NCBI GenBank assembly: GCA_031267635.1
Contig: JAIRYX010000040.1
Coordinates: 1-17,295 of the forward strand
Origin: Planctomycetaceae bacterium
Lineage (GTDB): Bacteria; Planctomycetota; Planctomycetia; Pirellulales; Thermoguttaceae
Reading direction: 5' to 3'
Length of the DNA stretch: 17,295 bases
Position 1 is the stretch's first letter. Each line of letters starts with the position of its first letter. The position numbers and the translations under genes were made by a program. Under the pieces are notes generated by a model. That model was given only the letters and a program-made list of their open reading frames with translations, made no database searches and was not told the origin of the DNA. Below are positions 1 through 5,662 of the stretch, piece by piece.

Positions 1-62
1 GGTTGCAGGTTGCAGGTTGCAGGTTGCAGGTTGCAGGTTGCAGGTTGCAGGTTGCAGGTTGC
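1..62. repeat. 7-bp tandem repeat (GGTTGCA)n at window edge
   Basis: The unit GGTTGCA is repeated perfectly almost nine times and then breaks into a C-run and T-run. The array touches the left edge of the window, so its true length is unknown. The unit is not a multiple of three and no reading frame crosses it usefully, so it is a noncoding microsatellite. Confidence 0.95.
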
Positions 63-251
63 CCCCTTTAAATTTTAATGCAAACGAACCTTTTGTCAAT
101 AGTTTTTGCATGTGCTTGATCTCCGTCTTTTTGTTAGAAATGTTTAACTAATGAACAAAATACCACATTTTTGTTCATTCGCTTTGTACTTTAATTACAT
201 TATGGTATCCAAAAATTATGAAAACAATGCTAGTATTTACGAAAAAGTCTA

Positions 252-289
252 TTTTGAACAAAAATGAATTTCTTTTGAACAAAAAGACA
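252..289. repeat. 38-bp direct repeat, copy 1
   Basis: This segment matches 632-669 at 36 of 38 positions in the same orientation. Within each copy the core TTTTGAACAAAA occurs twice, about 20 bp apart, and is nearly palindromic (TTTTG..CAAAA). Confidence 0.85.
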
Positions 290-370
290 GCTTTATCATA
301 TCGGTCAGAAATTTCAGTTTGACTTTCAGGTTATACTTCGTGTCGTCATCATTGGTTATTTTATTTCCCA

Positions 371-409
371 AAATTTTATTATCGCCGCTCTTGTTTTTTG
401 TAACTATTC
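371..409. repeat. Diverged direct repeat ending in TAACTATTC, copy 1
   Basis: An AT-rich stretch with a central GCCGC and the terminal TAACTATTC resembles 922-961 along its whole length with about nine mismatches. The shared order of motifs suggests a common origin. Confidence 0.5.
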
Positions 410-507
410 GCAGAGACTTTGTTTCATTACCCATGTTCATTCATAGTTTATATTTTTCACACTTGAAAATTCGCTCTTTATTGAAAAAGGGACGTTAGGG
501 ACAAAAA

Positions 508-543
508 GGACTTTGGCGACATGATAAACAATCCATATTGTCT
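508..543. repeat. 36-bp direct repeat, copy 1
   Basis: It begins GGACTTTGGCGAC and ends ATTGTCT, and matches 814-849 at 32 of 36 positions. The similarity continues loosely upstream: CACACTTGAAAATTCG near 458 resembles CACACTTTAAAATTCG at 781. Confidence 0.8.
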
Positions 544-631
544 TAAAAACCGAATTTTCAAATGTGAGGAGTAGAACGGCTTTTGATAACAGAAAATGCA
601 ACGTTTGTACCAAAAGACAAAAAGAGATTCC

Positions 632-669
632 TTTTGAACAAAAGTGAATCTCTTTTGAACAAAAAGACA
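632..669. repeat. 38-bp direct repeat, copy 2
   Basis: This is the second copy of the repeat at 252-289, with two substitutions. The copies lie 380 bp apart and are followed by different sequence, so they are not the ends of an obvious insertion sequence. Confidence 0.85.
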
Positions 670-813
670 TCTTTTTGAGAAAAAACGTTTTTTTGCCATG
701 AAATATGATAGAAAGCCGTGATATTTGCTGGCTTATCCGTGAAATATGCTAGTTCGTTTTTATTCTTGAAATTAGATTTTCACACTTTAAAATTCGGTTT
801 TCGTTAACAAAAG

Positions 814-849
814 GGACTTTGGCGACGTGATAAACGATCAACATTGTCT
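814..849. repeat. 36-bp direct repeat, copy 2
   Basis: This is the second copy of the repeat at 508-543, with four substitutions. It ends immediately before another TAACTATTC motif at 851. Confidence 0.8.
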
Positions 850-860
850 GTAACTATTCC

Positions 861-886
861 GTCGCTCAAAGCCAATAAGTCCGCAC
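861..886. repeat. Partial copy of the 33-bp inverted-repeat family
   Basis: The segment GTCGCTCAA...CCAATAA.TCCGCAC matches the left arm of the element at 9761-9910 at 23 of 26 positions. No matching inverted partner is visible nearby, so this is a solo or broken end. Confidence 0.65.
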
Positions 887-921
887 TTGAATAACTTATA
901 GTTGCTGTCAATTTTACCGGA

Positions 922-961
922 AAATATTATTATTGCCGCCCTTATTTTGCGGTAACTATTC
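922..961. repeat. Diverged direct repeat ending in TAACTATTC, copy 2
   Basis: This is the second copy of the repeat at 371-409. Its TAACTATTC end is also the left terminus of the palindromic element at 953-1250. Confidence 0.5.
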
Positions 962-1250
962 AGTCGATTGTAAACTTTTTTAATACGAAACAGGCAATGC
1001 GTTACAAACAACCTCATTTCTACCTAATTTTCCAAACAAAACAACATCAGTAGCCAATGAATCCTCCACAACAATAACCTCATTACCTCATCAAAAAAGA
1101 AATAATAAATGAGGTACTGAGATTGCTTTTGGGGGGACATTTTTGCTACTGAGGTTGTTTTGTTAAGAAAATTAGGTGGAAATGAGGTTGAAAATACGAA
1201 ATCCTCGCATCGAAAGTGCGCCGAATTGCTTACATTCCACTGAATAGTTA
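953..1250. repeat. Nested palindromic element, outer inverted repeats
   Basis: The outer arms are 953-975 (starting TAACTATTCAGT) and 1228-1250 (ending ACTGAATAGTTA), inverted copies of each other with about four mismatches in 23 bp. They enclose a second palindromic element at 1009-1190. The nesting suggests one small element inserted in another, or a single multi-hairpin element. No coding capacity is seen. Confidence 0.6.
1009..1190. repeat. MITE-like element with 46-bp terminal inverted repeats
   Basis: The left arm 1009-1054 starts CAACCTCATTTC and the right arm 1145-1190 ends GAAATGAGGTTG. They are inverted copies with only about five differences in 46 bp. The 90-bp centre carries further short inverted copies of CCTCATTACCTCAT/ATGAGGTACTGAG. 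It has no reading frame. The size and ends fit a non-autonomous miniature element, but no parent transposase with these ends is seen in the window. Confidence 0.75.
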
Positions 1251-1255
1251 CTTTT

Positions 1256-1344
1256 GGGAACTTCTAAAAACATCTTCCCAACATCAGCAAGTCCTTATTT
1301 TTCAATGGTAGAATTTGTTGAAAGTGGGGTTTTTAGAAGTTCTC
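1256..1344 (+). repeat. 88-bp interspersed repeat unit, forward copy
   Basis: The unit is bounded by perfect 14-bp inverted ends, GAACTTCTAAAAAC at 1258-1271 and its complement at 1329-1342. The entire unit is repeated in inverted orientation at 1391-1478 with roughly three quarters identity. Confidence 0.75.
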
Positions 1345-1390
1345 TTTTAAAATAATGAGAAAATACTATCCGCGCGGAAATACAAATATA

Positions 1391-1478
1391 GGGAGTTTCT
1401 ACAAACCTCATTTTCAATAAATGTGACCGTTGAAAAATAAGGGCTTACGAATATTTTGGGGAGGTTTTTAGGAGTTCC
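1391..1478 (-). repeat. 88-bp interspersed repeat unit, inverted copy
   Basis: This is the reverse-complement relative of 1256-1344. Its own ends (1392-1409 and 1461-1478) are inverted repeats with four mismatches in 18 bp. The 46-bp spacer between the units contains the perfect palindrome CCGCGCGG. The arrangement recalls BIME-type paired palindromic repeats between genes. Confidence 0.75.
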
Positions 1479-1538
1479 TTATAGAAAAACTTCCCAATGA
1501 AATATTTTTGGGGGCATTTGCAGAGAAGAGAAAAATAC

Positions 1539-3437
1539 TCATTCCACTGTTACGCTTTTCGCAAGATTTCGCGGACGATCCACGTCGCAGCCGCGAAAGA
1601 CAGCGATGTGATATGCCAGCAACTGGAGCGGGATGCTTGCGATGATCGGCTGTAAAAAATCGTCGGTATGCGGAATTTCAATCATGTCGTCCACTAAAGA
1701 TTCAATAGCTTTATCGCCGTTTTCGACAACCGCAATGACCGGACCGCCGCGTGCCTTGATTTCCTGAATGTTAGAAAGCACTTTATCATAAACTGCGTCG
1801 CGCGGCACGATGAAAACGCTCGGCGTGTTCTTATCGACTAACGCAATCGGACCATGTTTCATTTCGGCGGCGGGATAACCTTCTGCGTGAATGTAGCTGA
1901 TTTCTTTGAGTTTGAGCGCGCCCTCCAATGCGGTCGGAAAATTATATTGCCGTCCCAAAAAGAGAAAATCGTGCGAATTAGCGTATTTTTCGGCAATTTC
2001 ACGGACGCGGCTGTTGACCGCGAGCGTTTGTTCCGCTTTGTCGGGAAGTTCCTCAAACGCTTTGATAATCCGCAAACCGGCTTCAAAACTAATGTGACGA
2101 ATTCGTCCGAAATATAACGCCAGCAAACCGAGCGCGAGGCATTGCGACGTGAACGCTTTCGTTGACGCGACGCCGACTTCCGGTCCGGCATGCAAATAAA
2201 TTCCGCCGTCCGACGCCTGAGCAATCGTGCTACCGACAACGTTACATATGGAAAGCGACAAAATTCCTTTACGTTTCATTTCCCGCAACGCCGCTAACGT
2301 GTCGGCGGTTTCGCCGCTTTGCGTGATCGCGAAAAGAAGCGAGTTTGCGTCAATCGGCGGATTACGGTAACGGAGCTCACTGGCGTATTCGACCTCGACC
2401 GGAATCCGCGCAAACGCTTCCATTTGATATTCGCCGACCAACGCGGCGTGCCAACTTGTGCCGCAACCGGTCAATAAAATTCGGTTAATTTGCCGCAATT
2501 GCTGCGGAGTAATTTGTCTCAAAACACCGAAGTGCGCCGTTGCGGCGTCGTAATCAAGCCGTCCGCGCAACGTGTTTCGAAGCGATATCGGCTGTTCAAA
2601 AATTTCTTTCAACATATAATGCGGAAAGCCGTCGAGATCAACATCGTTTTCCGTGGCGACAAGTTCTTTCACGGTCGGATTGATTCGTCCTTGATCACGG
2701 TGAATAACGCGAAAATCATTGCGGGAAAGAATAGCGATTTCATGGTCGGCAAGCGTAACAATCCGGTCGGTGTACCCGACCAGCGGCGACGGATCGCTTG
2801 CGATAAAATTTTCGCCGTTTCCCACGCCAAGCGTCAACGGACTTCCAAGCCGCGCGCCGCAAAGAAGATCAGGAAAATCGTGGAACATGATTGCGAGACC
2901 ATACGTTCCCTGAAACGACGTCAACGTATGATGAAGAACTTCAATTAGCGGCGCGTATTGATAAACCGCCATTTCGCCGGGAGAAATGCGACCGTGTTTC
3001 GCATACATTTTTTTCAGGTTCCGCGAAAGAAGATGAGCGATAACTTCCGTATCCGTTTGCGAACAAAAGACATAACCTTCCGCTTCGAGCGTCGAACGCA
3101 GCGCATGATGATTTTCGATAACGCCATTATGCACAACGGCAACATCCGGCGATTCCGTGTCGCCGCCAAAATGCGGATGCGAATTTTCAGCCGACGGTAC
3201 GCCGTGCGTTGCCCATCGCGTATGACCGATTCCGGTTTTGCCGGGCGTTTGACCGTCGCAGATCATCGTTTCAAGCGTCTTAACCCGCCCGACTGTTTTT
3301 GCAACGTGAACAATGTTGTCTTCGTCAAACGTCGCGATTCCCGCACTGTCATAACCGCGATATTCAAGCCGTTGCAATCCGGCGATAAGAAAATTCGAAG
3401 CTTCCTGAAAACCGATATAGCCAACGATTCCGCACAT
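1539..3437 (-). CDS. glmS: Glutamine--fructose-6-phosphate aminotransferase (isomerizing)
   Basis: GlmS converts fructose-6-phosphate and glutamine to glucosamine-6-phosphate and glutamate in the cytoplasm, the first committed step to UDP-GlcNAc for peptidoglycan and other glycans. The N-terminal class II glutaminase domain (about 2-240) begins MCGIVGYIG, where Cys2 becomes the nucleophile after Met removal, with GHTRWATHG at 71-79 and HNG near 103-105. Two SIS sugar-isomerase domains follow: SQSGETADT in the first, and KLKEISYIHAEGYP plus EMKHGP in the second. The C-terminus DRPRNLAKSVTVE carries the family's conserved Lys. At 632 residues it is about 20 longer than the E. coli enzyme; the extra residues lie around 140-170 of the glutaminase domain. 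The start is fixed by an ideal GAGGAGGTG five bases upstream (3443-3451). It stands alone, divergent from uppP. No glmS ribozyme was recognised upstream. Confidence 0.98.
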   Translation of the reverse strand: MCGIVGYIGFQEASNFLIAGLQRLEYRGYDSAGIATFDEDNIVHVAKTVGRVKTLETMICDGQTPGKTGIGHTRWATHGVPSAENSHPHFGGDTESPDVAVVHNGVIENHHALRSTLEAEGYVFCSQTDTEVIAHLLSRNLKKMYAKHGRISPGEMAVYQYAPLIEVLHHTLTSFQGTYGLAIMFHDFPDLLCGARLGSPLTLGVGNGENFIASDPSPLVGYTDRIVTLADHEIAILSRNDFRVIHRDQGRINPTVKELVATENDVDLDGFPHYMLKEIFEQPISLRNTLRGRLDYDAATAHFGVLRQITPQQLRQINRILLTGCGTSWHAALVGEYQMEAFARIPVEVEYASELRYRNPPIDANSLLFAITQSGETADTLAALREMKRKGILSLSICNVVGSTIAQASDGGIYLHAGPEVGVASTKAFTSQCLALGLLALYFGRIRHISFEAGLRIIKAFEELPDKAEQTLAVNSRVREIAEKYANSHDFLFLGRQYNFPTALEGALKLKEISYIHAEGYPAAEMKHGPIALVDKNTPSVFIVPRDAVYDKVLSNIQEIKARGGPVIAVVENGDKAIESLVDDMIEIPHTDDFLQPIIASIPLQLLAYHIAVFRGCDVDRPRNLAKSVTVE

Positions 3438-4031
3438 AAACGCACCTCCTCTGAAAAATTGAATATTCTCAAACAGTAAACATGGATTTTTTATTTGCCA
3501 TGGAAAACCACGAAGTTTTTTAGAAAAGATATTGAATAAATATTCTTTTAAATATTTTCGTATATTTTGTGTAAAAAACGTTTCCTAGTGATTGTTTTGA
3601 GTGATAACCATGATAAAAATGGTCGCAAAACTTTATTTTTGTTGTCTCAAATCTCCAAGACATTGCCCAAAATCAACAATTCCAGAGAATTTTCCCTTAT
3701 GGAATTATACTCGCAAAAAAGATGCCGGAGATAGCGAGCGGGTATAAACAGTAACATTTTTCGATTATTTAGCCATAGTTGCCTATTGCGTCTTCAAATA
3801 TTGCCTCTCAAAAAATGAATAATTGTCACTTTTTATTCAAAAATCAAAAAACGCAAATAGTTTAATTGTTTTAATTGTTATCTTCTTCAGAAGAATAGTT
3901 TCTTTTGGAATTATTTTATTGAAACGGCTTTTCAATTTGAAATATTCCTATTATTTTTACATTATGTAACGTGTAAGAGTTTCTAAATTCTTTTCAGAGG
4001 ATCTAATTAAAAAATCTAAAAGGAAAAACAA
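3438..4031. other. Divergent intergenic region between glmS and uppP
   Basis: This AT-rich 594-bp region must hold the promoters of both flanking genes, apart from the glmS ribosome binding site at 3443-3451. Small features visible are a 9-bp direct duplication of TTTAATTGT at 3861-3878 and the palindrome TTCTTC-A-GAAGAA at 3883-3895. There is no reading frame of note, and no tRNA or riboswitch that I can recognise. Confidence 0.5.
3937..3965 (+). promoter_or_regulatory. Candidate sigma-70-like promoter of uppP
   Basis: TTGAAA at 3937-3942 is followed after 17 bases by CATTAT at 3960-3965, which matches four of six positions of the -10 consensus. It lies about 65 bases before the uppP start codon. 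In DNA this AT-rich, chance matches are common, so this is tentative. Confidence 0.3.
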
Positions 4032-4862
4032 ATGGATTATCTTCAAGTTGTTATTATGGCGATTGTACAGGGAATTGCGGAATTTTTGCCGATCAGTTCA
4101 TCCGGTCACTTATGCGTACTTGATGATATTTTCAAGCAATGCGGCGTCCAACATAAGTTTTCCGAACTGACTTTAATGGTCGTTTTACACTTTGGTACGT
4201 TAATTTCAGTTTTTGTCGTATTTTGGAAAAGAATTTGGCGGCTTTTAACATTTGATCGCCGTGTCATTCCGTTATTGATTCTTGCAACCATTCCTGCGGC
4301 ATTGGTCAAAATCTGCATTGATGATTCTGTACTGGAAAGCTCTCTGGTTTCTGGAATTTGCTTTCCAATCACAGGATTGATTTTACTGTGGTGTTCCAAC
4401 CGTTCCGGCGAGACGATTTGCCGAAATCTTTCGTATGTCAAGGCGGTATTGATTGGTTTGGCACAAGGAATTGCGTTATTTCCCGGCATTTCACGAAGCG
4501 GCACGACAATCAGCGCAGGACTTCTTTGCGGCTTGAAGAGAGAAGAAGCGGCGACATTTTCATTCCTAATGGCAATTCCAGCCATCGGCGGCGGCGCTTT
4601 GGTAGAAGCAGTTAAGTTCCTGAAGCCATCGAAAGAGACCACTGCACAAATGACAGAAGCCGCAAATCAAACCACAACCGCATTAACCAACCACGAATTT
4701 TTCCTTTTAGGATTGGGAATGATTATCAGCTTTGTTATTGGGGTTCTGGCGCTCAAACTTTTGTTAAATTGGTTGCAGCATGGGAAATTGAAATATTTTT
4801 CCTGGTGGCTGTTTATTCTTGGACCGGTTGTTATTATTTGGCGACTGTTTTTTGCTGCGTAA
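4032..4862 (+). CDS. uppP: Undecaprenyl-diphosphatase (UppP/BacA family)
   Basis: This integral membrane enzyme dephosphorylates undecaprenyl diphosphate to the monophosphate lipid carrier used for peptidoglycan and other envelope polymers; high dosage of the family gives bacitracin resistance. The first family motif is VQGIAEFLPISSSGH at 12-26, with Gln13 and Glu17 in the (E/Q)xxxE pattern and His26. The second is FPGISRSGTTIS at 150-161, with the catalytic Arg155. Multiple hydrophobic segments (about 50-66, 78-92, 105-120, 135-150, 222-242 and 255-273) agree with the multi-pass family topology, and 276 residues is the usual length. A modest AAAGGA lies eight bases before the ATG. The gene stands alone, but shares its pathway with uppS at 13508. 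Confidence 0.97.
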   Translation: MDYLQVVIMAIVQGIAEFLPISSSGHLCVLDDIFKQCGVQHKFSELTLMVVLHFGTLISVFVVFWKRIWRLLTFDRRVIPLLILATIPAALVKICIDDSVLESSLVSGICFPITGLILLWCSNRSGETICRNLSYVKAVLIGLAQGIALFPGISRSGTTISAGLLCGLKREEAATFSFLMAIPAIGGGALVEAVKFLKPSKETTAQMTEAANQTTTALTNHEFFLLGLGMIISFVIGVLALKLLLNWLQHGKLKYFSWWLFILGPVVIIWRLFFAA

Positions 4863-5100
4863 TCAATTGTCCAAGACAAACTTTTTCGACAAGATTTACA
4901 AGATTGAATTTGAAGATCCAGCGTCTATTTTTGCTAAGTAACGATGCAGTTACCCAGTGTGGATTTAATTTATTTAGTTTGGGCAACTGACGCCATCGTG
5001 TTCTATCTTCAAAGCGTTCCCGAACACGAGGATTCGGATGATGAAATCGTACATGATGAAACGTTTGTTTTTCCTGGTCTGTATCATCTCGACGAAGCAT
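4834..5100 (-). CDS. Small uncharacterised ORF with strong RBS, possibly 3'-truncated
   Basis: I do not recognise this 88-residue product. Its case rests on a near-perfect AAGGAGG five bases upstream of the ATG (5106-5112), among the strongest ribosome binding sites in the window. The first 38 residues are hydrophilic and rich in Arg, His and Asp/Glu (MLRRDDTDQEK at the start). From about residue 38 the frame enters the dispersed inverted repeat at 4947-4989, and the rest runs into the 3' end of uppP on the opposite strand, so the C-terminal half is probably not ancestral. One reading is a once longer gene cut by repeat insertion and deletion. It is divergent from the VWA gene. A competing plus-strand frame at 5038-5199 overlaps it. 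Confidence 0.35.
   Translation of the reverse strand: MLRRDDTDQEKQTFHHVRFHHPNPRVRERFEDRTRWRQLPKLNKLNPHWVTASLLSKNRRWIFKFNLVNLVEKVCLGQLITQQKTVAK
4867..4886 (+). terminator. Weak candidate terminator after uppP
   Basis: Directly after the uppP stop, TTGTC and GACAA form a 5-bp stem with a 3-base loop, followed by ACTTTTT. The stem is short, so the call is tentative, but the position is right. Confidence 0.35.
4947..4989. repeat. Copy of the 33-bp inverted-repeat family
   Basis: The segment GTGTGGATTTA...TTTGGGCAACTG resembles the right arm of the element at 9761-9910, with a 5-bp indel. Its outer ends CAGTTACCCA (4947-4956) and TGGGCAACTG (4980-4989) are inverted repeats with one mismatch, and the symmetry extends loosely outward to CGATG/CATCG. 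It may be a collapsed copy lacking its centre. Confidence 0.6.
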
Positions 5101-5485
5101 AGTAACCTCCTTGGTAAAAACGGAACATCCTCAATACAACGCCAACATTATAACCAATACGAGATGGTTTTGAAAATGCCGACAAGTAGTCGCGCATGAT
5201 ATAACACTACAAGAATAACAATATAAGTAGTAATAAAACAAGGCGTTAGGGTAATGATATTCATTGTGTCGCAAAGGTTAGAGAAAAAGTTTACTATTTT
5301 ATTGAACTTTCGATAAAGGACAAAATATTTTGCTAATTTACTAAACAATCATTATCAAATTTTGAAAAAACACAAATTTCAACGCCAAAAAATATTTTTT
5401 CTTTTCTTTTTCGCAAAAAATGATGCTTTTGGAATTTTTTTGATTGAGAAAAGAACGGCTTTAGATAAAATTGTTAGTGTAGAGG

Positions 5486-5510
5486 ACTTGATATTTTACA
5501 TAAATCAAGT
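5486..5510. promoter_or_regulatory. Operator-like palindrome upstream of the VWA gene
   Basis: ACTTGAT (5486-5492) and ATCAAGT (5504-5510) are perfect inverted half-sites separated by 11 bases, about one helical turn, which is a geometry used by dimeric regulators. It lies about 150 bases before the start codon. No regulator is identified. Confidence 0.2.
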
Positions 5511-5652
5511 TTCCTTTGGCGTTTAGTGCGTGGAGTTTCCGTCGTTAACGCAACCTTTCCACACACCAATAAAATATGCCGTTTGTTAAAAACTGAAAAA
5601 CTAACACAAACTCTTGTCTTCAGGGCTGACTCAGGCAGACCGATTTTCCTGT

Positions 5653-5658
5653 GAGGAG
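5653..5658 (+). promoter_or_regulatory. Ribosome binding site that decides the VWA gene start
   Basis: GAGGAG ends four bases before the ATG at 5663. The in-frame GTG at 5651 overlaps this site and would add four residues (MRSN) before the signal peptide, so 5663 is the better start. Confidence 0.7.
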
Positions 5659-5662
5659 TAAT

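Larger units (their letters stand above)
63..1538. other. Gene-free, repeat-rich AT region downstream of glmS
   Basis: No reading frame here has a ribosome binding site, a recognisable domain or codon use like the neighbouring genes. The short minus-strand frames around 249-699 are Phe/Ser/Lys-rich, as expected from translating AT-rich repeats such as TTTTGAACAAAA. The stretch is instead a mosaic of diverged repeats, listed separately. The sequence TAACTATTC (or its complement) recurs at 401, 851, 953 and 1242, marking edges of several repeat copies. I see no tRNA or structured RNA gene. Confidence 0.6.
5101..5662. other. Intergenic leader region of the VWA gene
   Basis: The stretch is very AT-rich and holds the upstream region of both the minus-strand small ORF and the VWA gene. 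The 66-residue minus frame at 5148-5348 has no ribosome binding site and a composition typical of translated AT-rich DNA. The only clear site is the palindrome at 5486-5510 and the ribosome binding site at 5653-5658. Confidence 0.45.

Noticed and set aside
1..62. CRISPR array at the left edge
   Set aside because: The repeat unit is 7 bp with no spacers; it is a simple microsatellite.
249..699. Three overlapping minus-strand ORFs of 63-77 residues
   Set aside because: They are made of repeated FCSKEIHFCSK-type translation of the TTTTGAACAAAA repeats, have no ribosome binding site and overlap one another.
2490..3479. Plus-strand ORFs of 152 and 173 residues opposite glmS
   Set aside because: They are antisense shadows of glmS with Arg/Asn-rich composition and no start signals.
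3438..3700. glmS ribozyme in the glmS leader
   Set aside because: I could not recognise the conserved ribozyme core in the minus-strand leader, and a normal ribosome binding site sits directly before the start.
5038..5199. Plus-strand 53-residue frame starting MMKSYMMKRLFFLVC, resembling a short signal peptide
   Set aside because: Its GAGG ribosome binding site is weak, the part after the hydrophobic stretch has no protein-like pattern, and the opposite-strand ORF has a far better ribosome binding site.
5148..5348. 66-residue minus-strand ORF upstream of the VWA gene
   Set aside because: AT-rich translation with no ribosome binding site and no recognisable motif.
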